Assembly (NCBI GenBank): GCA_029882975.1
Contig: JAOUJW010000004.1
Location: forward strand, 1-64,000
Reading direction: 5' to 3'
DNA length: 64,000 nt
From: Gammaproteobacteria bacterium
GTDB taxonomy: Bacteria; Pseudomonadota; Gammaproteobacteria; SZUA-152
Shown one piece after another: positions 16,797-25,185 of the stretch. The notes under the pieces were generated by a model. The model searched no databases. It was not told the origin of the DNA and worked only from the letters and a program-made list of their open reading frames with translations. The position numbers were made by a program, and so were the translations under genes. Numbering within the stretch: position 1 is the stretch's first letter; each line of letters begins with the position of its first letter.

Positions 16797-17792
16797 ATGA
16801 AACAAAATGTTGACGACATACGAAGAATCAAGACAGACAAGCTGAGCGATCAGGGATTTGAATTTTTAGCTGATGGTGAGTTTTCCAAAGCACTGGAGAT
16901 TGCCGCAAAACTGGAAGCACTGTGTTACACCGGTGCATTCGAGTTGGGTGCCTTAGCCCATTATGAGTTGGGGGAACTGGACGAGGCAATCAGCTACCTG
17001 AAAAAAGGGGTAAGTTTGGCGCCAAAGTGTTGGCTGATCTGGCAATTACTGGGTAATTATTTGTCCGACGCCGAACTTTATGAAGAAGCTTTTACCGCCT
17101 ATGACGAATCCTTATTATGTCCTGATGTGTGGCGCTCGTCTGTTTGCTTGAATCAAGCGATACTGTCCAATCGATGCGGTCACTATGCAGAAGCGCTGGA
17201 GTTTTTGTCCGGCTGTATTGATCCGGAGTTACTATTGCACCGCTCCGAAGTGGAAGTTTTTGCTTTGGTGGCCTTAGAACGTTTTGCGGAAGCGGATGAG
17301 TTGGCCCGTAGTGTACTGAATAGCTGGGTTTCACCGGACGGCCACAAACCGGATGCCGATCAATGCGAGTTGTTGGGTCGTATAGCCGCATCTTTGGGAC
17401 GAGTGTGTCTGGCTCAGAATGAGGAGGTTGGTGAAATCAGGGAGCTGGCTCTGCAGTACTTATATTTGGATCCCACCAGCCAATCATTGTTGGCCTTGCT
17501 TCGTGAAATAGATTCCCAAGTGTCCCGGCAATCCCATTGCTATGCTATCACCGTAAGTTGTAAGCTACCGGAAATCAACAATAAATACCATGGGGTTGTA
17601 GGATACATTGTTAATTATCAAGTGGTGGCCGACAATGAAGGCGAGGCGCTGAGATACATTCGCCGTATTGAAGAGCCGGGCTTGCAAGCCAATATACTCG
17701 CGGAACATGTCGACATTTTGCAAGCTGAGCCCGATGAGCTTAAAGGTGTTTATTGTCGCAGCAGTCGTATTTATTACGAAAGGGAAGACTAG
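16797..17792 (+). CDS. TPR-repeat protein of unknown role
   Basis: The 331-residue soluble protein begins MKQNVDDIRR. Residues about 15-200 contain tetratricopeptide-like helical pairs (FLADGEFSKALEIAAKLEAL, YELGELDEAISYLKKGVSLAP, YEEAFTAYDESLLCPD). The C-terminal 90 residues (from SHCYAITVSCKLPEI) look like a separate alpha/beta domain. The frame is open upstream to 16677, but that extension has unlikely composition, so I prefer ATG 16797 although its ribosome site is weak. It lies 210 bases after the ABC unit. Function unknown; protein-protein interaction is likely. Confidence 0.7.
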   Translation: MKQNVDDIRRIKTDKLSDQGFEFLADGEFSKALEIAAKLEALCYTGAFELGALAHYELGELDEAISYLKKGVSLAPKCWLIWQLLGNYLSDAELYEEAFTAYDESLLCPDVWRSSVCLNQAILSNRCGHYAEALEFLSGCIDPELLLHRSEVEVFALVALERFAEADELARSVLNSWVSPDGHKPDADQCELLGRIAASLGRVCLAQNEEVGEIRELALQYLYLDPTSQSLLALLREIDSQVSRQSHCYAITVSCKLPEINNKYHGVVGYIVNYQVVADNEGEALRYIRRIEEPGLQANILAEHVDILQAEPDELKGVYCRSSRIYYERED

Positions 17793-17874
17793 GCTTTTCG
17801 CCTTGCACTTGACGATTTAGTCCTCATCTCTGCTGATCCGGGAATTAATCAGAGGTTCCCTGGATTTATTTTTT

Positions 17875-17904
17875 GATACATTCCTGCTCGATCCGATACA
17901 TTCC
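17875..17904. promoter_or_regulatory. Two direct repeats GATACATTCC, 20-bp period
   Basis: Perfect 10-base copies lie at 17875-17884 and 17895-17904, about 125-155 bases before the ArgE-like start. A 20-base period places them on one face of the helix, as expected for an operator. The sequence does not match the ArgR box. The regulator is unknown. Confidence 0.35.
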
Positions 17905-18029
17905 CAAAATCGTCATCAGGTCGATGAGTTTTTGGCGTGTCCGTTGGATCTGTGCAGGGTGGGGCGGTCTTGCCAAAACCATCCGTTCAGTCCAAACTAT
18001 GTTCTATTATTTTTTATCCGAGCAACCCT

Positions 18030-19202
18030 ATGAAACACCCTCCCTTAATTTCTATGCTGCAACAGCTCATTGCGACTCCGTCCGTCAGCAGTGTCAGTAA
18101 ACAATTTGATCAAAGCAACCGAGCTGTTGTGGATCTTTTGGCCACATGGTTGGTGGATGCAGGGTTTGAGGTGAAAATCTTACCGCTGGCTTCACAACCA
18201 CAGAAAGCCAATCTCGTTGCCTGTTTGCAAGGTGACAGTGATAGTGCCGGTAACAGCGAGCGCAACGGTGGGTTGGTGCTATCTGGGCACACGGATACCG
18301 TACCCTTTGATGCGGACCGGTGGAGCAGCGACCCGTTTGCTTTGACTCGGCGTAATGGACGGCTGTATGGACTGGGTACTGCGGACATGAAAAGCTTTTT
18401 TGCTTTGGCAATCCAAGCGGCGAGTCAGTTTGATAAAAAAAGTCTCAAACAGCCTTTGTTTATTGTTGCCACGGCGGATGAGGAAAGTTCTATGGACGGC
18501 GCGAAAGCTATTATGGAAATGGGTTTGCCTTTGGCCCGCTACGCGCTCATCGGAGAGCCGACCGGGCTCAAGCCTATTCGTCAACACAAGGGTGTTATGA
18601 TGGAAGGGATACGGCTACGGGGTTTATCCGGCCACTCCAGCGATCCTTCTCTGGGGGTCAGCGCCCTGGAAGCCATGCATGCCGTAATTGGTGATCTGCT
18701 GGAATGGCGCCGGCAACTGCAATCTTTTAATAGTAACCCGGATTTTGCCGTCCCTGTACCCACCATGAACCTGGGGCACATTCATGGTGGTGATAACCCA
18801 AACCGTATTTGCGGTCAATGTGAATTGCATATCGATATGCGCCCACTGCCGGGGATGGAACTTGAGGAGCTGCGGCACGTATTGAATCATCGTTTGAGTC
18901 GATTGTTTGATAAAAGTCGTATCAGTTGGGAAATGTTTTCATTGTGTGACGGTACACCACCCATGCAAACTCCAGCTCAATCGCAGATTGTTACAGCAGC
19001 TCAGGAGCTCACCGGGGTCGATGCCGGTGCCGTGGCTTTTTGTACCGAAGGTCCCTATTTTAATGCCATGGGATTGGAGACGGTGATCATGGGGCCGGGG
19101 CATATTGATCAGGCGCATCAGCCGGATGAGTTTATCAGTGAGGACACGTTGGAACCTACAGTGGATTTGTTAAAGGGATTGATAGGAAAACTTTGCAATT
19201 AA
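18030..19202 (+). CDS. argE: Acetylornithine deacetylase (ArgE), M20 family
   Basis: The 390-residue M20 metallopeptidase-like enzyme hydrolyses N-acetylornithine to ornithine in arginine synthesis. Metal and catalytic motifs are present: LSGHTDTVPFD, YGLGTADMKSF, TADEESSMDGAK, LIGEPTGLKP, FCTEGPYF and the late His in GPGHIDQAHQPDEFI. I use ATG 18030 (MKHPPLISMLQQL); the in-frame extension to 17937 is not family-like. The ribosome site is weak. It converges on the DUF4403-like gene with only ten bases between stop codons. Other M20 amidohydrolases are possible, but the motif set is typical of ArgE. Confidence 0.88.
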   Translation: MKHPPLISMLQQLIATPSVSSVSKQFDQSNRAVVDLLATWLVDAGFEVKILPLASQPQKANLVACLQGDSDSAGNSERNGGLVLSGHTDTVPFDADRWSSDPFALTRRNGRLYGLGTADMKSFFALAIQAASQFDKKSLKQPLFIVATADEESSMDGAKAIMEMGLPLARYALIGEPTGLKPIRQHKGVMMEGIRLRGLSGHSSDPSLGVSALEAMHAVIGDLLEWRRQLQSFNSNPDFAVPVPTMNLGHIHGGDNPNRICGQCELHIDMRPLPGMELEELRHVLNHRLSRLFDKSRISWEMFSLCDGTPPMQTPAQSQIVTAAQELTGVDAGAVAFCTEGPYFNAMGLETVIMGPGHIDQAHQPDEFISEDTLEPTVDLLKGLIGKLCN

Positions 19203-19212
19203 TTCTTGCGTC

Positions 19213-20661
19213 TTAAACATCCAATTCCACCCCAAACTTCCCGGATACCACGGTGTTAATCATCAGCCACTTTTCATAGATCAAGATATTCTCCAATGTG
19301 GCTTTGTTCAACTGACCTTTGATTTGACCCTTATCCATGCGTTGATTCAGTTGTGCTTCAGCCTTGCGGCGGACGTTTAGAAATTTATCGGTCACATCGA
19401 TGATAAAGGACTTTGCCAGGTACTCACGTACGGTGTCTTGTAGTACCCAGGTGCCTACATCAAGAACAGTGCTGTCCACTTGACGGCCAAACTGCACATT
19501 GACCAGTCCAATGGTCACTTTGGGCTTGCCTTTGACGGTGGTTTCTTCGAAAACGGGTTTTCCGGTGATATGAAAACTGCCGCTTGTTGACAGCAGTTGG
19601 TTTTGCGCAGCCGCTTTAAAGAAGACGGCCATGGCGATGTTATCGCCGGATGGGTAGATGTCCACGTCTTTGATATACAGCGTCAGTTCCCCGTCTTTAC
19701 CAGTCAGCGGTACGGTTTTACCGGCGACTTTTTCTTTTAGAAAATCCCGCAGTGCATCGAATTTTAAGACCAAGGGCACTCGTAAGGCAAAGCCGTCGGC
19801 ATAGCGGCTTAAATTCAGCTTGGGCAACGCTGCGGTGCTGATCGGCGGGGGTTCTCCAAAAACGGTTAGGATTTTCGCTTTCATACCGATGCTGCCGGAG
19901 AGTGTGGTGCTGTTAATTTTAAAAGGTTCAAAATACACTTTTTCTAACTGAGTCGTCAGCCAGACTTCAGGGTCTTTGCGTATGTTTTTTGCGGTAGAAA
20001 GTTTGTCCCAGGTCTTTTGTGCTTTGTCACGCAGTGCCAGTTTTTCTTTCAAACGCTGATTGAATCGCTCTACGGCTTTGTTGAGATTTTCCCGTAGTTT
20101 AGGTTCTAACAGACCGGCGAAGGTAATACTCATACCGAATACTTTTATCTGTGGTTTTTTGTCCCAATGGAAGTTGGCTGACAATGTGGTGTTGGGTTCC
20201 CAGTTTTCCAACATACCGGGGGTAATAGTAGCGTTAACGGTCATCGCGCCTGTAGCGGTTTCTTGCATTTTGATACGGCCGCGCGTCCTGGCGGTAAGAC
20301 GAAAGGCGATAGGTAAACTGGCAGTTATTCCATTTTCATGTCCTACTACGGTGATGGGGCCGCGCTTGGTAATCTCGCCAATGCATTGAGCATTCGCCTT
20401 AACGTACTTGCTTTTTATGAGTTTGCATTCTTTATTGATAGTATCTATGGGGTTGGCGATCGATTCGTCCAGTTTTTGTTGCAATTCCAAAAGATCAATG
20501 CTGTATGGAATGCTGACGAAGGATGTTACTGGTTTTAAATCATGTCGGTCGGCTTGTCTTGGCGGAGCTTGTGTTAATGCCTGGTCCAGTTGCAAGCCGT
20601 AAAATAGTCCCAAAAACACAGGTATGCACAGTAACAATAAAAGAATGAATATTTTTTTCAA
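19213..20661 (-). CDS. DUF4403-like secreted or anchored protein
   Basis: The 482-residue protein has an N-terminal hydrophobic segment (residues 4-22, ending LFYGLQ) that could be a signal peptide or anchor. The remainder has the layout of DUF4403 proteins: repeated beta-rich segments (ITASLPIAFRLTARTRGRI, FALRVPLVLKF, GSFHITGKPVF) separated by a charged helical stretch (ERFNQRLKEKLALRDKAQK). These features suggest a periplasmic lipid-binding-like fold, but no function is established. It is last in a minus-strand series after the GGDEF gene, with an 87-base gap. Confidence 0.6.
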   Translation of the reverse strand: MKKIFILLLLLCIPVFLGLFYGLQLDQALTQAPPRQADRHDLKPVTSFVSIPYSIDLLELQQKLDESIANPIDTINKECKLIKSKYVKANAQCIGEITKRGPITVVGHENGITASLPIAFRLTARTRGRIKMQETATGAMTVNATITPGMLENWEPNTTLSANFHWDKKPQIKVFGMSITFAGLLEPKLRENLNKAVERFNQRLKEKLALRDKAQKTWDKLSTAKNIRKDPEVWLTTQLEKVYFEPFKINSTTLSGSIGMKAKILTVFGEPPPISTAALPKLNLSRYADGFALRVPLVLKFDALRDFLKEKVAGKTVPLTGKDGELTLYIKDVDIYPSGDNIAMAVFFKAAAQNQLLSTSGSFHITGKPVFEETTVKGKPKVTIGLVNVQFGRQVDSTVLDVGTWVLQDTVREYLAKSFIIDVTDKFLNVRRKAEAQLNQRMDKGQIKGQLNKATLENILIYEKWLMINTVVSGKFGVELDV

Positions 20662-20748
20662 ATCCGTCCCCTCAGCAACCGGAAAACCTATAGTATAGAT
20701 TTAACGGTGGTCGGGCAACCTGAGGGCTGACTATTTACGGCCTTGCTT

Positions 20749-22446
20749 TTATGCGGCGTAACGGTTGTGACCGTCTGATTTGGCTTTGGTAAGTGCTTGC
20801 TCAGCCTTTTGTCTTAGGATATCAGCGCTGCCGGCTGGGTTGGAGCCATCATGGGTGGCTGTGCCGATGCTGATGGTGACGCTGGTACTGATTTCGGAAT
20901 CCAGGTAGGGGATATCCAATTCTCTGATGACTTCCAATGTGGTTTCGGCTAGTTGTTTTGTGGCACCTTGGTCTGTGTCCGGTAGTATGGCCGCAAAGGT
21001 TTTCCCTCCAAATCGAGCTACCGTATCATTTGATCTTCTGTAGCATAGATTCAGTGTTTCGGCGATTTGTTGTAAACAGCGGTCCCCGGATTCATGTCCA
21101 TATAAAGCATTGTATCGGTCAAAGAAGTCGATTTCCACAATAACCAAGGATAGGGGGGTTTTTGAACGCAACGCTTGTTGCAATTCTCTTTCCAGGGTTT
21201 TATCAAATACACGACGGTTGTTCAGCGTGGTCAGCGCGTCTTTTGTTGCGGATGACTTCAATTGTTGGTCGATTAACTTGATCTGGCGGCTCATGTTGGT
21301 GCCGGCAACCACATTTGAGGTTTTGCGCCGGTTCGTTGGCGAGGATTCGTCTACAGCAAAAATATAGATGTCTTGTTGATAAATGGGCTGGAGAGAGATC
21401 TTTGCTGAAAATTGTGATCCGTCTTCTCGGGTTGCCATAGTGTTAAATTGCCTATCGTTTTCTGATTGAAGCGCATCCCATAACTGTGCAATATTTTCAT
21501 ATTTCAGAATAATGAATTTGCCAATGGGTTTTCCAATCAGTTGTAATTGAGCGGTGTTAAAGAGTTGTTCCGCCGCCTGGTTGGCGTTACGTATGATGCC
21601 GTGTTTGTCGGTCTCCAGGATTGGGTATGTGACAGAGTTAGACATGGATTCCAGATGTTTTTCTCGCTCCAGAATTTCTTTTTCGTTGTCGCAAATATTG
21701 TCAAAAAGAGCGTTGATTTGGTCACCCAGAGTTCTGATCTCATCCTGCCCCCAACAGTGGATGCGTTGATGGCGGTTGCCTTGAGAAAAATTGTGAATCA
21801 GCTTAACCAGTCGGCCTATACGAAAAGTGACCAGTATATGTATGAGCAGCATCAGTAAGCCGCAGCCTGAAAAAAGGATAATGTAGACTTTATTAATGCT
21901 ATTGCGAAGACTGTGAATTGCGAGTTTGTTGTGGTAATCAAGGTTTTTGCTGTAAAAGATAAAACCACAGTTTGTGGGGCGTAAGCCGATTGTGCTTACG
22001 CACAAACCGGCATAACCGTTTAGAAATTCTCGTTGAGAGCTGTTCTCCAGTTCGATGGATTGATAGTCCCGAGCAGCTTTCAGAAGGTCATGGTTGATTT
22101 GTAAATCCGTGGTATTCCAACTTTCCCCGACGATGCGGTAATCACTTGAGGCAATGATGTTGTCTGCAGCGTCTACAACCACAATTACATTCAAGTCTCT
22201 GGCACCGGCCATATTGCTGATGATTTGTTTAATGTTGTTGGTTTCCTTTGTATTTAAAATGGTTAGAATGCTTCCTTGCAAGAAACTCAAAGTGTTATGG
22301 ATCTCCTTAGCCTGGATTTTTCGGGTTTGCGAGATAGTTGAGCGCTCTATTGTCCCTTGGTACAGATACACAAGCGTGGCAATGAATGCCAACAAAACTC
22401 CGGGTAGAACAAGTCGGAGGCTGAATATTTTTCTGTAAATGTTCAT
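20749..22446 (-). CDS. Membrane PAS-GGDEF protein with degenerate active site and intact I-site
   Basis: The 565-residue protein has TM1 at about 10-29, a periplasmic domain to about 180 and TM2 at about 187-208. A HAMP-like region, a PAS domain (about 270-375) and a C-terminal GGDEF domain (about 400-565) follow. The active-site motif reads GGKTF, confirmed from the bases, and FKxxND is FDRYNA. RxxD is kept as RSND exactly five residues before GGKTF, the position of the inhibitory c-di-GMP site. This suggests a c-di-GMP receptor rather than a cyclase. It follows the binding lipoprotein gene by 87 bases, which suggests that the periplasmic domain reads that protein. Confidence 0.88.
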   Translation of the reverse strand: MNIYRKIFSLRLVLPGVLLAFIATLVYLYQGTIERSTISQTRKIQAKEIHNTLSFLQGSILTILNTKETNNIKQIISNMAGARDLNVIVVVDAADNIIASSDYRIVGESWNTTDLQINHDLLKAARDYQSIELENSSQREFLNGYAGLCVSTIGLRPTNCGFIFYSKNLDYHNKLAIHSLRNSINKVYIILFSGCGLLMLLIHILVTFRIGRLVKLIHNFSQGNRHQRIHCWGQDEIRTLGDQINALFDNICDNEKEILEREKHLESMSNSVTYPILETDKHGIIRNANQAAEQLFNTAQLQLIGKPIGKFIILKYENIAQLWDALQSENDRQFNTMATREDGSQFSAKISLQPIYQQDIYIFAVDESSPTNRRKTSNVVAGTNMSRQIKLIDQQLKSSATKDALTTLNNRRVFDKTLERELQQALRSKTPLSLVIVEIDFFDRYNALYGHESGDRCLQQIAETLNLCYRRSNDTVARFGGKTFAAILPDTDQGATKQLAETTLEVIRELDIPYLDSEISTSVTISIGTATHDGSNPAGSADILRQKAEQALTKAKSDGHNRYAA

Positions 22447-22533
22447 GCAATGCGTTGTTTTTGCTCTGGCGTATACCGCTATTGTTTAGGAGGTCCAAGT
22501 AGTCTTGAATACAAGTTTAGTGATTACGGAAAA

Positions 22534-23481
22534 TCAGGGTATAAACCTGTCGGTATACAAAGATTCCAGTGGTATTTCCCATCTCAGAAGTTTGTGGTCC
22601 AGCATCACATCGTGCAGATGTTTGGCTGTGGTGCTGAGATTACCGCTATTCTTGTTTAAGAACTGACGATTGACTACCGCATCCGGTAGAGTGAGTCCTT
22701 CATAACTGGCGCTGACTTCCCCCGGTTTAATTGCCAATCGCTTCGACAGGCGGCGGTGTGCATCTTGTTGGTCCAGTTTCATGTACCCTAGGGCAGCAAA
22801 CCAATCGTTGACAATAGTATGTAGTTTTTCCGGTTGATCGCTAATAATATTTTGATGCACCACCAGCACATCGACTATTTCGCCGGGAATCATTTTGCTG
22901 GTGAAAATTTCTTTGGCGTCTTGTTTCAGTAGTTGGGTTCGAACCGGTTCAAAGGTAACCACAGCGTCGATCTTACCGGACATGAAAGCATCAGCGTGTT
23001 GATTAACCGGGATATTCACAACCTGTATATCACCCAGCCACATCTTGTGGGTTTCCAATGCTCGGGTAATCATTACGGCACCCAATGCTCCGGCTTCGAC
23101 CCCTACACGTTTATTCTTCAAGTCTGTGACGCTCTTTATTTCCGGCTTGGCCAAGATGACGTCGGCACCCTCGGAGATGTCGTGGATTAAAATGACTTTG
23201 GCGGGGATGTTCACTTCCCGCAATAACAGAACCTCGTCCATGGTGAGAGAGGCGGCTTCCAGGGTTTTGTTGCGAAACGCGCGTAGTACTTCGCTGGCAG
23301 ACGGGTATTCGATTAACTGTATGTTTTTTTCCGGCCAGCCATTCAACTCCGAGGCAAGGTACAGGGGAGCGTAACCGGGCCAGACATTGGTGCCCAAACG
23401 TATTGGGGCATCAGGGGCTTTTTCCGCGCAGGACGAGAACACAATTAACAAACACAGGGTAAATACTAACCGCTTCGGCAT
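22534..23481 (-). CDS. Orphan substrate-binding lipoprotein, SsuA/ThiY/NrtA-like
   Basis: The 315-residue protein has a lipoprotein signal ending FSSCAEK (predicted lipidated Cys near residue 18). A type 2 binding fold follows, with LGTNVWPGYAPLYLASEL, SASEVLRAFRNKTLEAASL, DLKNKRVGVEAGALG and FMSGKIDAVVTFEP. No permease or ATPase is nearby; the next gene in the unit encodes a membrane GGDEF protein, so this may be a signalling receptor. AAGGAG at 23490-23495 is eight bases from ATG 23481, which I prefer to the GTG three bases upstream. It is divergent from hypC. Confidence 0.85.
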   Translation of the reverse strand: MPKRLVFTLCLLIVFSSCAEKAPDAPIRLGTNVWPGYAPLYLASELNGWPEKNIQLIEYPSASEVLRAFRNKTLEAASLTMDEVLLLREVNIPAKVILIHDISEGADVILAKPEIKSVTDLKNKRVGVEAGALGAVMITRALETHKMWLGDIQVVNIPVNQHADAFMSGKIDAVVTFEPVRTQLLKQDAKEIFTSKMIPGEIVDVLVVHQNIISDQPEKLHTIVNDWFAALGYMKLDQQDAHRRLSKRLAIKPGEVSASYEGLTLPDAVVNRQFLNKNSGNLSTTAKHLHDVMLDHKLLRWEIPLESLYTDRFIP

Positions 23482-23553
23482 CACAATAACTCCTTTTGTT
23501 GTTAGTTACTTATCGGATTATTTGCTGTGAAAATCAGTTTGAATTGTTACGAA

Positions 23554-23567
23554 TTGTTGAAAATCAA
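23554..23567. promoter_or_regulatory. FNR-like box (one mismatch)
   Basis: TTGTTGAAAATCAA matches TTGAT-N4-ATCAA with one half-site mismatch. It lies in the divergent gap, about 73 bases before the lipoprotein gene and about 160 before hypC, so it could serve either. Confidence 0.4.
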
Positions 23568-23637
23568 AGGGATAATTTGTTTGGGATTGATTTTATTGCA
23601 GTAGAAGGTAAATGTTAAAACAATGCAAATTCGAATC

Positions 23638-23651
23638 TTGACGAGGATCAA
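23638..23651 (+). promoter_or_regulatory. FNR/Anr-type box upstream of hypC
   Basis: TTGACGAGGATCAA fits the FNR consensus TTGAT-N4-ATCAA except for T to C in the first half-site. A possible -10, TATACT, lies at 23693-23698. With a start site near 23705 the box is centred close to -61, the usual class I activation position. This suggests induction of the hyp genes under low oxygen. The transcription start is my estimate. Confidence 0.6.
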
Positions 23652-23726
23652 TGCCTGTTTCGATCATCATGGGAAAAATCACCGATCAGGCATATACTTA
23701 TATGAAAACATGGGGCTTCCAGTCTG

Positions 23727-23969
23727 ATGTGTTTAGGTATTCCGATGCGGATTGTCAATATGGAAGGATACGACGCCTATTGCGAAGCGAAAGGCGTGGG
23801 TCGTCATGTCAATCTGTTTTTAATGCAGGATATTGCATTAGGGGTGGGGGATTATGTGCTGGTACATGTCGGCTACGCCATTCAAAAGGTCAGCCCGGAT
23901 CATGCCCGTTCTGCCTGGGAGTTATATGATGAGATCCTGGCAGTGACCTCGGAGTCAGGGCATGCATGA
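23727..23969 (+). CDS. hypC: Hydrogenase maturation factor HypC
   Basis: This 80-residue protein begins with the invariant MCLGIPM, whose Cys2 is needed to chaperone the Fe(CN)2CO unit together with HypD. GDYVLVHVGYAIQKV is also typical. The start is fixed by the MCLG motif, although the ribosome site is weak. It is the first gene of hypCABDFE and overlaps hypA by eight bases. The unusual order places hypC before hypA. Confidence 0.96.
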   Translation: MCLGIPMRIVNMEGYDAYCEAKGVGRHVNLFLMQDIALGVGDYVLVHVGYAIQKVSPDHARSAWELYDEILAVTSESGHA

Positions 23970-24312
23970 GTTGTCTATCTGCCAAAGCTTGTTATCTCAG
24001 GTAAATAATATCGCCCGACAACATCATGCGATACAAGTTGACACCATTCATCTGCGAGTGGGTCCTTTGAGCGGGGTGGTACCGGAACTTTTGCAGACAG
24101 CTTTCACAGTTGCAAAAACGGATTCGCTCGTTAAGAACGCGGTTTTATTGATCCAATCCAGTCCCATACAAGTTCGATGCCGCCGTTGTCATGTTGCCAC
24201 AGAAGCAAGTATCAATCGTCTCGTTTGCGGCGTATGCGGAGACTGGCACACCACCTTATTGAGTGGTGATGAACTGCAATTGGAACGAATTGAAATGGAA
24301 ATACCATCCTAA
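23962..24312 (+). CDS. hypA: Hydrogenase nickel insertion protein HypA
   Basis: The 116-residue protein starts MHELSICQS with the nickel-binding His2 and Glu3. It has the zinc site in two CxxC pairs (CRRC and CGVC). It delivers nickel to the hydrogenase large subunit together with HypB. It overlaps hypC and precedes hypB by 12 bases. Confidence 0.96.
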   Translation: MHELSICQSLLSQVNNIARQHHAIQVDTIHLRVGPLSGVVPELLQTAFTVAKTDSLVKNAVLLIQSSPIQVRCRRCHVATEASINRLVCGVCGDWHTTLLSGDELQLERIEMEIPS

Positions 24313-24324
24313 ACGGAGAAAGCG

Positions 24325-25182
24325 ATGTGTGATACCTGCGGATGTAATGTAAGTGAAGCCAATCGTCATTTACTTGAGCCTGACGGTAAACTGTCCGGGT
24401 TTGGAAGTGAAAAAAAGGCGGTGGACATCCTGGAGGCTTTGCTGTCAGAGAATAACCATCAAGCACAACATAATCGGCAGCATTTACAGGCACATGGCAT
24501 TTTGGCGCTAAATCTGATGTCTTCGCCCGGCTCGGGGAAGACCGCATTACTTGAGGCTACCATTGATGCTTTGAAACCGCATTACCGCATGGCTGTGATA
24601 GAAGGTGACCTGGAAACCGAAAATGATGCCCGCCGCATTCGAGCCAAAGGCATCCCGGCGGTACAGATTGTAACGGGCAGCACCTGTCATTTAGATGCCC
24701 ATATGGTACATCATGCATTGCACCAATTACCGTTAGAAGATTTGGATATCATTTTTATTGAAAATGTCGGAAATCTGGTATGTCCTGCCGGGTTTGATCT
24801 GGGGCATCATCGAAACGTGAGCCTTCTCAGTGTTACAGAGGGCGATGATAAGCCGGAAAAATATCCGCTGATGTTCCGCGGTAGTGATGCAGTGATCTTC
24901 AGTAAGACAGATTTATTGCAGTGGTTGGACGATTTCGATCCTGATCGGGCCGAACAAGGCTTACGCGGTTTGGCCAATCCTGCACCGGTTTTCCACGTTT
25001 CCGCAAAAATCGGAACCGGCATGGAGCAATGGTTGCGTTGGTTGGACAGAACTTTATTGGACTATCGTCAGTCTGTGAACCAAAAAAGCGGTTTTTTACC
25101 GAGAGTATATCAACACTCTCATGTTGCTGCTCACGCTTCGGAGCATGAGAAACGCCGTGTTGAGGTGGTAGATACCGGGTGA
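24325..25182 (+). CDS. hypB: Hydrogenase nickel incorporation GTPase HypB
   Basis: The 285-residue GTPase has an N-terminal CDTCGC metal motif, a modest His-containing linker (NNHQAQHNRQHLQAHG) and Walker A SSPGSGKTALLEA. It also has GDLETENDARR, the Cys/His metal site region NVGNLVCPAGFDLGHH and FSKTDLL. A C-terminal tail of about 25 residues after the G domain (QHSHVAAHASEHEKRR) carries several His and is longer than usual. It drives nickel insertion with HypA. A four-base gap separates it from hypD. Confidence 0.96.
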   Translation: MCDTCGCNVSEANRHLLEPDGKLSGFGSEKKAVDILEALLSENNHQAQHNRQHLQAHGILALNLMSSPGSGKTALLEATIDALKPHYRMAVIEGDLETENDARRIRAKGIPAVQIVTGSTCHLDAHMVHHALHQLPLEDLDIIFIENVGNLVCPAGFDLGHHRNVSLLSVTEGDDKPEKYPLMFRGSDAVIFSKTDLLQWLDDFDPDRAEQGLRGLANPAPVFHVSAKIGTGMEQWLRWLDRTLLDYRQSVNQKSGFLPRVYQHSHVAAHASEHEKRRVEVVDTG

Positions 25183-25185
25183 TGT

